Below, in pieces: positions 24,487 through 39,247 of a stretch of 64,000 bases of DNA (its first letter is position 1; each line of letters opens with the position of its first letter). Under the pieces are notes generated by a model that saw nothing but the letters and a program-made list of their open reading frames with translations, did no database searches and was not told the origin of the DNA. This DNA comes from Umbelopsis ramanniana AG (Eukaryota > Mucoromycota > Umbelopsidomycetes > Umbelopsidales > Umbelopsidaceae), in contig NW_026252120.1 in assembly GCF_025399195.1 (NCBI RefSeq), positions 1 through 64,000 on the forward strand. The letters run 5' to 3'. The position numbers and the translations under genes were made by a program.

Positions 24487-25143
24487 GGTGGATATGGCCA
24501 TTTAAGGTTGGCATTATAAATGTGTATGTCAATTTCTGCAATGGAGAGCGAGTAACCGACAAAATAAAAATCTTTATTGAAACCATCCGCGTGCGATCAA
24601 ATGTGACGATACTAATTTTACACTTGAAAAGATGGAGCCAAGTTACATACTGAAGGCAACTCAAGAGGTGAATTACAAACTTTGGAGGCACTAAAAGCAT
24701 ACAAATACCTGTTGTCGTAAATTCGACGACCCAAGAAACGAAGAACGCTCTTTTTCACTATATTATCATCCAAACCAAATTTCAAAGGGCTCGTTCGCCA
24801 TCCATTGCATCGAAACGAGTCGCTCACAGTATCAGATTCTGTTAATTCATTAATCAAAGGCATTCTTAAAAGTTGTGCACATCTCATATCACTCACTACT
24901 GGTACTTTGACATTTTCTGCTATGGTGAGTGCGTGAATACCATTGTATAGAGAGCCTTCCTTTTACTGACAAAAAATCATGATGCTCTGTTGGAACCCAC
25001 AAATCATTATTCGTTCAAATCTATGACGTCGGCAAAGTTGAGATTGGGTGCAAAATTTTTGCTTCCAGAGCAGAAAATCATTCGCAGAGGTACAAGCTGT
25101 GAAATCTTTCTCTTCCTCCTTTTCAACCCACTTGAATTGAATC
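24487..25143. other. Spacer with an uncertain minus-strand open frame
   Basis: 657 bp between VCX1 and RPS19. A minus-strand frame is open from 24968 down to 24618 and contains a protein-like stretch (FGLDDNIVKKSVLRFLGRRIYDNR), followed by a possible donor. A stop sits directly upstream unless an acceptor at the pyrimidine-rich TTTTTTGTCAG side is used. I recognise no family, and a continuation would have to run into the RPS19 promoter. It may be an orphan exon, a relic, or chance. The right part must hold the eS19 promoter. Confidence 0.3.
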
Positions 25144-25994
25144 ATGGCCGGTATCACCGTTAAGGACGTCAACGCTCACGGTAAGCATACCACAGTCTTA
25201 ATGAAATTGCAATAGCATCGTGCGATGATTCCGTCATGAATGGTTGAGATTGCATGTGAAGACGAGATCCAAGCCACCATTTTTCGACATGGACCTACAA
25301 TGTTCTTTTAGGTCTCAATGCGACGCTGCATTTCCTTCTATTCAAACACACCATGACGATATATCGGCACTATCAATTAAATTGACCATCATGACTTTCT
25401 GAAAAAAAGTTTTTCGATCCTAACTAATATTTTTCGATTTTCTTAGAGTTCGTCAAGGCCTATGCCGCTTACCTTAAGCGCACTGGCAAGCTCGAAGTCC
25501 CCAAGTGGGTCGACATTGTCAAGACTGGCACCTACAAGGAGCTTGCTCCCTATGATCCCGATTGGTTCTACGTCCATGCTGGTAAGTCTCTTAGATCATT
25601 TTCCCAACTTGACTCCACCATCATAGCTAATTGTACTCGGGAACCTTTTTCTCCAGCTGCTGTCGCTCGCCACGTCTACCTCCGCAAGAGCGTTGGTGTT
25701 GGTGCCCTCCGAAAGCTTCACGGTGGTCGCGTCAACCGTGGCTCCCGCCCCTCCCACCACGTCCAAGCCTCCGGCTCCGTTCAGCGCAAGGTCCTCCAGG
25801 CTCTTGAGAAGGTCAATGTCCTCGAGCAGGATAACAAGGGGTAAGTGTAGTTTAAGGACAATGGGAACGTTGAATGATACAACAATGAATGTCTCATACT
25901 AATTTTTACCAAACATAGTGGCCGTTCCATCTCCCAAGACGGACGACGTGATCTTGACCGTATTGCCATGACTCTCATTGAGCAAGACGAATAA
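25144..25994 (+). CDS. RPS19: 40S ribosomal protein eS19
   Basis: Four exons: 25144-25180, 25447-25581, 25657-25840, 25919-25994; 143 aa. Cytosolic small-subunit protein needed for pre-rRNA maturation. The sequence follows the eS19 family from start to end: MAGITVKDVNAHEFVKAYA, LKRTGKLEVP.WVD, PDWFYVHAAAVARHVYLRKSVGVGAL, GGRVNRGSRPSHH, the KVLQALEKV helix and the DGRRDLDRIA tail. Length equals the family's usual 143-145. The first intron comes just after codon 12 and is the longest (about 266 nt), typical of ribosomal protein genes. Codon use is strongly biased. Confidence 0.97.
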
Positions 25995-26590
25995 ATCATC
26001 CATAGAGCGAGATTAACAATTGAAACACAACCATAGCCCAAAATTAAAAAAAGCTTTTTCATAACCTAACCTCACGTTTGTTTTGGATTTCTTTATTATT
26101 CCACGGCACATTACCGTCCCCTCCCCCCATTGTAAACACACGCACGCGTGTCCCCTGTGAGACGTTCACAGAGATCCACAGCCGCACAGGCGAACCTTGA
26201 TTTATTTATGATGATTTTTACTTTATCATGATGATGTGGGACCAATTCTGTCTCGCTGCAGGTTTCTGCAGGTGCCACCCATTGAGGGGCGAAGTGTAAC
26301 GTTCTACGAAACTCGTGAGGTTGACCAAGCAAGCTAACGCAGGACAAACAGAGGGGTACGGCTGTTTCTTCCTGTCCCCCCATCCATAGGAAACATGCGA
26401 TTGCTGGGGGGGCCAACATCCTCACCAAGTTATAGTACATGTTGTCATAACCCCCAATCATGTTAAAAAAAAAGACTCGGCAGGTAGTTTGGGCATTTTT
26501 TATTTTCAGTGGGTTTCTGTACAAACCAAACCTCTTTCTCTTCTTCCACCACCTCTTCTTTTTCTTCTTACCTTTGCTTCGCCATCCAAC
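25995..26590. other. Spacer and 5' leader before an unknown gene
   Basis: About 600 bp. The first part is the eS19 3' end. The last 70 nt before the ATG are an almost pure CT tract (TCTTTCTC...TTCTTCC), a common fungal leader type. An ACGCGT sits at 26149-26154. No gene seen. Confidence 0.45.
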
Positions 26591-28521
26591 ATGACTGCGA
26601 TGGATACCCTTACTACTTCGTCATCGTTTGCAGATGACTATTCAGCTTCACGACAAGCGGATGCTATTGAAGCTGGTTCGATTTTGATATCACTCGCCAA
26701 CAGCCACAAACCTGTAGCGGCAGATAATAAACAGGAATTGGAAGCCATTTCCAAACATCACAGAAGCTATTCATCGGAGGACCGCCACCACTCACCACCA
26801 ACCGCTCCCCATACAAATGACCATGAGGTACATACCAGACACCGTTCTTTTTCCGTTTTTGTTTATTTGCCTCTGTAGTTGCCTATCGCTACTACTTCCT
26901 GCTACACCCTGCCTTATCCCCTTGACGCCTACCGTCCATCAGCCTGGCTCATTTTTCCCTCCTTATTTATACAATGATATTACATTTGCTTTATTTGCTT
27001 GTATTTCGCAATTTATATTGACCCAGCTTTTCCTTGTTAGCATTACAGGCGCCCCATGTCCATACATAATCTCCTGTGTAAGTTTGGGGGGATTTTTTCT
27101 TGGCTGCATTTTGCACCTCCCCCCCTTCCTTGTGATCAGTGCATTGGGCAAATAGTAACCATGGTCATTTTTATTATGTAGCTGATGATCGATCTACGCA
27201 ACTAGACTCACCGCCTTTGCGACCCATGGTGAGTGGTATCTTCATTAATTGACATGGATATGTGTGTCGCCAGTGACTGAACGGATTGGTATGATGATAT
27301 TTTATATATTCAGCATCGCCGACGGTCCTCTATAGAAGACCAAAAAGCACCTGTGCAATACCATTCATCTCCGCCTATCGTTCATAAGCGTTCGCTCGAA
27401 TCCGAAGACTATGCTATGTCGATGAAGCGATCGTCTATAACAAGAGAAACCCGAGAATACTGTAAGCGCTTGGTATATTTTTTTAACCCCCAATCTGCAT
27501 AAGCGCGTGAGTGGTACTGAGATCTCATTGCCCTGTCCTACAGCCATTCCTCCACGATATTCATCAGATTACGATCGCCATGCCGGCAACAACACACCAA
27601 GTAAGTCATGTTTAAATTTTCCGAGGTTTACCGGATCTGTTCTCGGCTCACTCACTTATCAACCCTTTTTAAGCAGCTCTTCCCAATGGTAAACCCGTGT
27701 ATCGAGACAACGTAGATGATCCATACCGTTCTAGGAAGGATCACAAGTTCAACAATGCAGATGCATATCGTTACGACCATATGTCCAATAAGAGTCAACA
27801 AAGGCAGCAACCACCTCAGCAGCAACCGTCTCATCACCACCACTCTACCCTTCAGCATAGTCGCAAGACATCTATGTCATCGTCGTTACCACAAAAATAC
27901 TATGCCATGGTAAGGACCAGCCTCTCCCCCAAATAGCCTGTAGCACAACAGCGGCTGAAAAATTCCCATTTTTTTTTTCTTTTTTTTTTTACTATTAGAA
28001 GCAAAGTCCGAACGTCAAGAGAAATGCAACCCACGCTTATATTAGTTACACCATCTTCATGGATATTACACGCAGAGCATCCGTAAGTAGAAAGTTACAT
28101 TGAGGAAATGAAATTTATTGTAACTTACGAAGGCAATCCTTGTTGTTAGATAAAGCACCAATTAGCTAACGATGACCCCGTGGTTCCTTACGACCGAGCC
28201 TACCACACGCAATACTCACCTACACCCAAGTTCGATAGACCCCCCACCATGTATTTTAATGCTCCACAACCACCAAGAAAACAATCGCAACAATACAGTC
28301 GCCCCCCATCCGAACGCAGACGTAGCAGTATGAGTTATTCACACTATCCAGCGTCTTCCAGTGAAAGGCAGCACAATGAATCTCCCTCACAACCACCTTC
28401 ACGTTATCGTCCTCCTCCTGCCAATCTGGACATGTACCAAGCTCCACCACCACAGCAACAATTAATGACCCAGCCATTGACCGCCTATCTTCGTGATCGC
28501 AACACGGGTGTTCCGCGATAA
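26591..28521 (+). CDS. Disordered, probably nuclear protein of unknown function
   Basis: Eight exons: 26591-26827, 27041-27077, 27182-27228, 27314-27461, 27544-27600, 27677-27909, 27999-28082, 28150-28521; 404 aa. It is mostly low complexity: Ser/His-rich N-terminus, RRRSS and KRSS basic-Ser sites that look like kinase targets, a Gln/His-rich middle and a Pro/Gln/Arg/Ser-rich C-terminus. Two short ordered-looking blocks stand out: RRPMSIHNLLS from the 37-nt exon 2, and NATHAYISYTIFMDITRR in exon 7. I cannot name a family. A transcriptional or cell-cycle regulator is a guess from composition. Exon 2 was inferred because without it exon 3 is out of frame; it has good splice signals (TTGTTAG, GTAAGT). 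The final exon ends a few bases before an A-rich 3' region. Confidence 0.7.
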
Positions 28522-29137
28522 AAAAAGAAACTTAGAATGTCCCAACCAACCTAAAAAAAAAACCTGCCCCCCCATAGCAAACAGCGATGTTATTCTTCTT
28601 TATACAAGCAAGACCATACTACTGATCAAATGATGTATATAATTTGTTGGACTTTCATGGATTTAGCCATCCCCATCTTTATTCCATTGTGAAAGCGCCT
28701 TTCCCCTCTCTTTTATGTAGGCGTGATTTTCTCTTTTTCTCTCTCTCTCTTCTTAGCTGCTATCTTCTTGTACATAGTCTGTAATTCATCGTTTTTCCTT
28801 TCTATTTTACATACATTCGTCACTGATTGACAATTGCTTAATCTCGCGTGGTGTGTCTGACGGGATCATACGATGAAAAACAGCATGTAGGTCATGCATG
28901 CTTGGCTAAAAAAAAAAAGTGTGGCCGACTGCGTAGCAAACAATGCGTTATCTTGTAGTGCAAAAGGAGATTTTTGTTTTTTTTACTGAGTGCAAAAAAA
29001 GAAAAAAGGTTCATCCTTGAATACAATATGTACATGTAGGAAGCAAATAAAGAGAAAAGGAATAGGATTGTTTCATATTGAAGATGAATTATGAATGAGC
29101 AAAAGCTCAGTTCTTGAAAAACGATAGCAAGCTAAAT
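28522..29137. other. Convergent 3' spacer
   Basis: 616 bp between two gene ends. CT-rich runs (28725-28760), poly-A/T tracts and AATAAA-like sequences fit 3' UTRs and polyadenylation sites of both converging genes. No gene seen. Confidence 0.5.
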
Positions 29138-32100
29138 CTATTGTGACCGAGGGTATTGGCAGTGTCGATCTTTCACAGAAACAACCTGTAAAACAAAATG
29201 AGTTAATGCTTTTGTCTCTCCAACATCGTAGATTGTATGGGTTTTTACCTCAATGGTTCCTGCTTGCGACGTGCTGATGTAATAACGGTGACTTTCGATA
29301 CCGTGGACCATATGACTCTCCAATACCTTGCCTTTAGAGTGTCGCTTATGCTTACTATCCCACACAAGCTCATACCGTCTCCACTCAAAGTCAAATGGTG
29401 GCGTTCCAATAAGGTCGACAACAGCTTGGCCAGAATCTCCTATAAAAGAGTAACCTAGTGTTAGTAAAAGCCATCCATGCAAACCCCCTCATTCCCGAAC
29501 ATGCGCCTGACAAGCTCCTATGTGTCACTCCCGCCCATCAACGCAAACCCCTTTGCTGGTGGAACCTAAATAAAAAGGCTGAAAACCCCCCTACCTTCTC
29601 GAATATTTTCCAATGTATCCTTGCCAGCACTCACGCGTGTGGAAGGCAATTCGTAAATGATTTTGGTCAAGTCCCGAGGATATGATCGACACTTGTTGCG
29701 TTGATCGCCAACCGATACAATGGTAAAGTTTCCAGCCTTATCAGCAATGGTGCTAAGGCGAGAGAAAGGTGATTGAATCTTTTCGTGTTTGCCATTGAAT
29801 TGGTAATCTAAGAATGAAAAACAAGAAAAAAAAACGCCATGGAATAAAATTAGTATAACATGTACAGCACATTATGGGCGCATTGAATGTTTTTCTTCTT
29901 TGCATCTTACTGATGCCCCACTCCCCTTCGTGATCCCCCCACTTTCTATGTCCCTTTGTTCCTTTATCGGCGATCTCGATTTTTTCCAATTTGAACAAAA
30001 CAAAAACAAGGATGCCTGTGTTCCCAAAGTAGCATAAAACGAAATCGAACTTACTGATCGTAAATGGCCCGACGCCAGACAGGGTGAACTCCAATTGATC
30101 GCCAACACAGTGTTCCATGGATGGGTCGATGGGAATAATCGTGGCGATATCCAAAGCTGTGATTTTGACCATAGCTTCAGGTCCAAGGCGAATACTTTGG
30201 CAGCCAGCGTCATCTGACACACTTTGAATCTCTACTTCGTAATCTCCAGGAGCTTGCAGTTCATGGGGTAAGCTCAAGTCGTATTTGGTGCTGTGGATAT
30301 CTTCTACATGATACATTCTACCATGTGGATCTCCTTGATGGCGAACCCGTATGCTTGCGGAGAAGGGTGGACGGCCGGAGAACTCCATGGGCAAGGCTCC
30401 GGCTTCATTGGAGTCCAGGGACTCACCCACACACATGACTCTTTGAGCGTTGCCCTTGGTCACAAATTTGGCACTAGCTCTAGGCAAAACTGTTTGTTCG
30501 ATGGAAATGGCATAGTTGTCAGCAGCCTTGGGTACGGCTGACTGTGTGTAAACTTCATCGGAGAGACGATTGAAAGCATATCGCCAAACTCCACTCTTAT
30601 AAGTGTTCAATCCAATACGTGTGCGTCCAAGTCCAGCATGAATGGTCTCGGACGACTGTACATGGTAGTCACGTCGACCGTGAGCAGAATGGGCGATATC
30701 ATAAGAAACGATGAATGGGCTATGGCCTGGTAGGTTTACGAAAAATAAAAAATTATGTTAATAAAAAGTTCCTGGCCGATGCATGTTTGACTAATGTTTT
30801 GGAAAAATTTGTCTTACCTGACAAGTTGATATTGATGGCATCATCGGTGCCTTCACATACAGGTCTGCGCTCATAGGCTCCATGCTTCTTGTACGTAACT
30901 TGATTTTCATCCACCATCAAAGTAGGTTTGTCAAGGTAAGCGACGTTGATAGCAGCAGCGCTCACGTCACCAGGGCAATAAGCATCCTGAATGTTGACCA
31001 ATTCATAACGACCAGGTTCTCTAACCACCAAAATATCGTTGGCGTCATTAAGTTGAGCATGATACACCTTGTCAGGGTTCTTATCAGCATTACGGAACAG
31101 TACACGCCATGGTCGTTCTCCAGTCAGACGAAGAGGAAGTCGAGCTTCGCGACCTTCAATGATGGTCATATGAGCATCCTCGCCATTGGCAGTATAGAAT
31201 GAAGCGGTAGGTCGGTCCTGGCGAACTTCGATAGTCACATCAGCAACATCCAATTCCTTGCTGCATCCATTGGCATCTTGAATCTAAGACAGGGTAAAAA
31301 TTAATGTTTTATCGCTTTTTTTAAATCGAGGACGTCAGTCATCAATTTGTACATACCTTAGCAAGAGACACAACATATTTGCCGCCAATATCGAGAGGTG
31401 GAATGGTGAGTGTATGTCGTGCTTCATTGGCCACTTCTTCAAATGAATGGCGTTCTCCAGCGTTGAAAACGTTCCAATACAGTGTGTATGGACCGGCACC
31501 ACCAAGCTCAACATCCAAGTCAACACCTTCGCCAATACAAGTTCGAATCAATCCTTGGCGGGTCAAGCGATCGCTGAATTTGGCCGATGGTTGTGGATGA
31601 ACTACTTGCTTGATAGCCTTAATTCCGGTCTCACGTTCCTTATAATTGGCATCATCCAATCGAGCAAAATCATAGATATAGGTACTGAGCCACATAGAAA
31701 AAACGTCAATATACGCCATCTTCACAAAGTCTCGATTATTGTGCAATCTGACTTACCCGCTTGTACTTGGACGATATTCAAAAACATATCTGCTTTGATC
31801 GATTTTCTCAAATTTGGAAGATACCACCGTCTTTCTTCGCCCTTCTTGCTTGGAGACAGTATATCCCAAATGGAAGGGAGGTGTACCCTGGAATTCCAAA
31901 ACAAACTTCATGCCAATTTCATTTTCATCAGTACACTGCGATGGAATTGGTGTTGCGGACAAGAGTACTTCAGGCATAGGTGGCTGGACGACTCGGCAGA
32001 CCGATGGGTACATAACGTCGCCTGTGATATAAGGGTAGGTGGTTAGAAACAACACAAACATTAGGTCACACAATGGAATTATTTGACTCACCTCGGCAAT

Positions 32101-33724
32101 GACGATCCTGCACACTCAATATCTTGTAGTCGCCAGAAAGGGCGACGGAAATAGCATTGACTTGGACATCAAGAGTCACGGTTTTTTGGGTAAGTTCAAG
32201 TGATTCAGGATGCATGTATTCGTATTCAATCTTCCATGGTGCTTCTCCTTCCAAGCGAAGTGGCAGATTGGCAGTTTTGCTTCCAATAAGTAGTTTGGCG
32301 GGTCTCTGTATATCACACTCAAACTTGACGGATGGTGGTGGATGCACAGCCAGTTTAGTCTCGACGGGCTCTTGGTACTCTATAACATTGCCTGTGCCAT
32401 CTGTCACTTTGTCGATTTGATACCTATAATCGGTAGGGGAGCTTAGAGTAAGGTTGAACATCAGCGTTATATGATGAGAAGCTGCCCAATCCATATCATC
32501 TTCGCTTGACATGGCGGTATTAGTTTCTGTTGAATACAAGGAATGTTCTTGCTTGCGAAGAGGTGAAATATAGTTGTCAGGTTGAATATTGTCGATTTGG
32601 TGCCGGGTGGCTGATGTTCCTACTTTTCTGGTATATTCTACCTTTAAGGGAGGTACACCAGAAACAATCATGGTCAGTGGCTGTTCCATGCCTTGGCAGT
32701 ACTCGTCGTTAGAGATGGGCGTGAAAGTGGCTTCTGGGCAGGTGAAAACCATGGCCTCACTAGACTGCAATCTGACGTCTAACTGATCCTTGGAGGAAAC
32801 ACTGTCCAGTCTATAAGCTCCTGGCTTTTTGACCTTGATATAATAGACCTCTAATCCCTGTTGTCCTTGGCTAACCTCTGTTGCTCTTCGTAAATCGCGC
32901 TGAGAATAGTCTACATTGGTTCGCGCTTTCGTCTCAAAGTCGAAGCGGGATAGCGTAACATGGCGGGGGATGGTGTTGTTCAAAATAATAGGTAGCATGA
33001 CCTCGCGCTTTCCAACTTCGTTTGAAGGTATACAATAATACTGATCGTCAGGGTTGAGTTTCGCAGTGCTGCGGGAGGGTAAGGTGTGAGAGGCATGAAA
33101 AGAGCCTAGGTGGAAGCAGCCTGTGAAAGATATAATCCTTACCTATACGGCAAAATGTTGATTGTATGTCTTCCCAGAAGATGGCTAGAATTGTGCATAA
33201 CGTCTTTTACGCGAACCGTTGTTCCTCTAGAGACGGCAAGTTGTTGACCCATAACACCACCTGTTCGTAAGTGTACCGATGCTAATTAGTTACCAGCATC
33301 ACGAGTATCCCAACACGCAAATCGTTCAAGATAGAAAAAACATACCGGTCAAAAGTTGTAATATGGTGCCGCTAAGAACTGCTGAAGGTAATGCAAAAAG
33401 AATTGGGTTGACAAGAAGCACTAGCAATGCAAGGACTAGTGTCTTTGTGTTTGAGAATTGGAGCCAAGGTATCTTCACGATCCACAGTGTGAAGAGATAA
33501 AGAAGATCCAGACACCACCATTTGAAAAGCGAACCACCGTAGTTTTCCGGATGCGACGTCCAGTAGAGTTGAATGAGATCGACTATTTTCAGGGATTGCA
33601 ACAAGCCAAAAATGGCCACTGCCCATAATCGTTGTGCCGGAAAATCAACGAACCGATCGGGAATAAGAGCTCTTGAAGCTGCATGCGACTTGGTCCGCCT
33701 TGCAGTGATGGTTGCCGCCGTCAT
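29138..33724 (-). CDS. POM152: Nuclear pore membrane glycoprotein POM152-like
   Basis: Ten exons on the minus strand: 33346-33724, 33143-33260, 32092-33068, 31757-32021, 31357-31684, 30818-31283, 30055-30726, 29595-29807, 29249-29439, 29138-29185; 1218 aa. It forms the membrane ring of the nuclear pore. The N-terminal cytosolic part is short, then come closely spaced hydrophobic segments (LWAVAIFGLLQSLKIV, a Trp-rich segment, LVLALLVLLVNPILF). The long lumenal part is made of repeated Ig-like modules, each with a 'PP..L.....G..PW.I.Y'-type strand and ending in a 'Y.I..V.D..C.G' strand (for example ILSVQDRHCRG, LVNIQDAYCPG, VVSVKDRHCQY). Yeast Pom152 is 1337 aa with the same plan. The last exon is only 48 nt and carries the final module strand. 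Confidence 0.92.
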
Positions 33725-34423
33725 TTGTTGTGCAGTTCAACGAGAACTTTTTTTTTCTTTAGCCTCGACGCGATCCTGACCTTTTGCGGCCTTATTCTAT
33801 GCATCAAGCCACAACAGTCACATGACTACTTCAATGAATTTTTGGAATTGCACTCAGCCATCCCATCATTACTTTACTACTTTCTGTTAAGATTCAAGGT
33901 TGATGTTACTGGATCAAAATATCCAGAACTTGTTTCATATGCGGCATCCTACGATTGGTGAGAATTGATGCTCAAAGTGAGAATATTTACAACAATCATG
34001 GTTATAAAAACCCGTCGCTCCTTCTATTGTAATTCTTAATATTGAATATTGACTACTGCCGAACCATAAGATTGAGTGGAAAGTTTATGTTTATCTCATA
34101 GGTATTGCTTGCAAATCCCAATATATCTTCAGCACATTTTCATGATCAAACTGAAGATCTCCAACAATGATGCCAAATTAAAAAAGAGATCAAATATCCA
34201 TTTTATTACGTCTTGGGAGCATGGCAATGTAAGGCCACCCTTTCGTCGTCAAATGCTTCTCTCTTAACCTGGAGGCAATTCTCTTATGTAAGCTGTATGA
34301 TTAAAGTTGTGCTAGTTATGATAAACTTTTGCAAGTGAATTGACAATAAATAGGCATCAAGTCAACACAACCAAGGTATTATGTTCTAAAAAATATTGTT
34401 CCTTTTTGTTCCTTATACATTAG
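33725..34423. other. Spacer between POM152 and the kinase gene
   Basis: About 700 bp, the upstream region of POM152 and the 3' end of the minus-strand kinase gene. A TATAAAAA on the plus strand near 34003 has no matching gene that I can see. Only short frames (33683-33961, 34076-34267), no motifs. Confidence 0.4.
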
Positions 34424-36492
<2,069 letters not shown>

Positions 36493-37033
36493 GGGATGTT
36501 ATAAGGGGGTTTGTTGCCAGGAACTTCAAGTATTTGAGGTATATGAGTGTTTATCTAAGAAAGGACTGTGAGGAGATGTGTGTTCAAATGCGGGTTGGCC
36601 CTTTGTTTGGGTTGACTGCAGGCTGGTAGTATGTATCCACTCCTAAAGACAGATTGATTACGGTCAAAGTATTATGAAAAATACAAATGTAATAATGTAA
36701 AAAAATTAAAAACAAAGGAAAAATTAGAGAAAGCAAGTGGAAACCGAAATGTGGTGGAAAGGATGCAAAAGAAAAGGAAAAGGCTCTCTGTTTCTATGTT
36801 GACATTCCTGTGTTGCCTGGATAGCATAACCTTCCCAAATTAGGCCTTATTTTCTGCCAATTCCAACTGCTTCCGCACCGATATGATGTATTTTCAAGAT
36901 CTTCTTGCTAGAAAAAAAGGCATGAAACCCACACCATCTGGATCAACCATTATTTTATTTTGTTTACTTTCATTATTGTACTGTGTTGTTTTATTTCGTA
37001 GCTAACGGAAGGAAGGTAATTTAATTTTTACTT
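36493..37033. other. Spacer upstream of the kinase gene
   Basis: About 540 bp between the kinase start and the CTU2 stop, both minus strand. It must hold the kinase promoter and the CTU2 3' end. A- and T-rich runs near 36690-36960. No gene seen. Confidence 0.45.
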
Positions 37034-39081
37034 TTATTCATCGTCGTCGCTAAGCAAAAATTCTTGAACTTGTTGACGAAGTCGCTCATCTCTGTCCTTG
37101 GATTTGATTACTTCAGCTGCATAAGGCGGCAGATCAAACTGGCCTGCGTTATAGTCTCGTGCGTCGACCTGACAGCTATAGCACAGAAAGTTTAAGAATG
37201 GAATGGACTGCGTGCTAGAACAACATGTCTTGCTTGACGTGTTGCTACCACAATTTGCATTCTCTGAGCCTCCGCAGCATTCGCCAGCATCTGACATTTT
37301 TGAATCATCCTTCTTTGGACCATCCTTTCGGGCTTTGTCGAGTGTCATCACCGTAATACGATCCCGCCATCCAGTGATGTCCCTTTGGATAGGCCTGGTC
37401 CAATAGGAAGGGGTTCGGTTAGTGGATCATGAGATAACAAAAGCACGGGTCGCAAACATATACCCATTTCCGTCTAAAATAGCACGATTTGAAATAATCA
37501 AATAGTCCTTACATCAGGCAAATTGCACACTTGTTGGAGACATCAAGATCATTGCTCACTGTCAGTTTGGAGGCTGTTCGAGAAACAGTGCTAACAGTAG
37601 AAGGAAAATCACGGTCTAAACCAGTGATAAATTCTAAACGATGAGGTATAAGGAGTCAGAATTTAACAGAAATATATTTTCCATGTCACCCCTTAGTTGT
37701 GAGTACCTTCTGTCAACCGCTCGATACTGCTTTTGGATGTCGCTTTGGTAGACCAGTTTGTTGTTGGTATGACATAGCCATCAATGTTATGATTTCGGTT
37801 GTAAACAGCGATCTCTTTTGCCAACATATCCTTCATAGGGCGAATGATTGCCATGTTTTGATACGTAATCGTGTTATCTGATCCAACATCAAGGGCAGCA
37901 CTATAACCTCTGCCCTTGCTTGTCATAGAAATCATCTTGATAGCTTGCCGCGTTGATGATTCCCCGAGGAAAATAAAGTCGCACCTAAAGGCATTCAGCT
38001 CGAAATCAGATATTGCCATTGAAAAGAGCATCAATGCCTGATTACTCACTTTTCTTTCTGTGCCCTACGGTAAAGCATATTCATCTTAAGATGCCAGTAA
38101 ATATCTTCTCTTGCCGAATTCTTTCCAATATGTTGGAACAATGCTTTAAGTTTCTCAGCATTGGTTAGCTTGCTTTGGTGGATATCACGTAGCTGCGCTG
38201 AAATCTCTGCAAATGGGGTTAACATGCTTGAAGTTGGCTATGGTATACCATTCATTAATCATACCTTGTTGCCCAGGTCGCAAATCTTTGCTTACAACCT
38301 CAAGTACCTCTGAAAATGACTGGCTTTCTGTATATTCTGGATCAAACACATCCTCTAATTTTTCGCAGTGATATGGGAATATAGAGTATTTGCTTTCCAT
38401 CATTTCAGAAATTCGGGGAATCGTACTCTCCTAAGACAGTCCATTAGTAAATTGGATGATCAAGGGCTACGTTATGGAAAAATGAAGTAGTATCTTACGG
38501 AGCCTTCGAAAAGTGAAGATTCATCAATATGGCATACGGATACTGAGCCAAATGTATGGATCTTCTTTTTTTGCTCGGGTGCTGCGAAAGTGAAGCCAGC
38601 TGTCAATTCCAGCATAGCGCTGTAAATTCAGGACTTAGCAAGCAGAAATCAAAGGGAACGATGGCAGTCAACGAAAAGACTTACAGCGATGAATGGCCAC
38701 CAGATACAGCCAATAGGACCTTGCCTATGCGTAGCTTTGACTGAATCGGCTTGGATCGGTTGATTACAGTTCTGTACTTTCCAACAAAAAGGAATTCGAA
38801 GCATGGCCTGTACGCAGGAGTTTAGCAAGAGCGGGTAAAGTGGCGGTGATAGTCAAAGGGCGGTCTCGAATTACTTACTGACAGAATGGAGAGTGTCGAA
38901 GTATGACAACTGCCGGAGCAGTCTTACACTTGGTACATATCTTATGTGTTGGCTTCGGTGGAGCTATAGATCCCGGAGTCGTCGAATGTGGAGAAATTAC
39001 TCAATTGCTCAGGTAATGGTTTTTATTGTCAAATTATCAATGATACATACCAAGTAATACAGGCTCTTCAATGGAGCACAT
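37034..39081 (-). CDS. NCS2: Cytoplasmic tRNA 2-thiolation protein 2
   Basis: Nine exons on the minus strand: 39051-39081, 38879-38963, 38685-38807, 38499-38619, 38265-38430, 38050-38206, 37707-37984, 37513-37633, 37034-37394; 480 aa. With CTU1/NCS6 it thiolates U34 of tRNA-Lys, -Glu and -Gln in the cytosol, using Urm1 as sulfur carrier. Visible are an N-terminal Cys pair (KICTKCKTAPAVVILRHSPFCQPCF), a degenerate PP-loop-like segment LLAVSGGHSS (a weakened version of the CTU1 SGG.DS loop, as in the family), the DIYWHLKMNMLYRRAQKEKCDFIFLGES block, RPMKDMLAKEIAVYNR, and a C-terminal CAIC...C..C zinc-like region with FLCYSCQVD. Yeast Ncs2 is 493 aa. The first exon is 31 nt. The start lies only about 165 bp from the divergent aminopeptidase gene. 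Confidence 0.92.
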
Positions 39082-39247
39082 TGTGTTAGCTGTGATATTA
39101 AGTATAGATGGATTCTCTGCTGTCAGGCTTTGGCAACCTTTTTTTTTTTTTTTTGTGTGTGCAAGCCAAATGGTCGAGAGCTGTGACTGTCAAAGATTTC
39201 ATCAACGTTTGCAGCCGGTCATGCTCAGGCACAGTACCAAAGCAACT
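39082..39247. promoter_or_regulatory. Short shared promoter, CTU2 / methionine aminopeptidase
   Basis: 166 bp between two divergent start codons, with a T15 tract at about 39140-39154 as the only marked feature. No TATA box visible in either direction. A nucleosome-excluding poly(dA:dT) promoter is a reasonable reading. Confidence 0.45.

Noticed and set aside
24963-25172. Minus-strand frame MIQFKWVEKEEEKDF... across the RPS19 start
   Set aside because: It overlaps the first RPS19 codons and the leader in antisense and shows no family signature.
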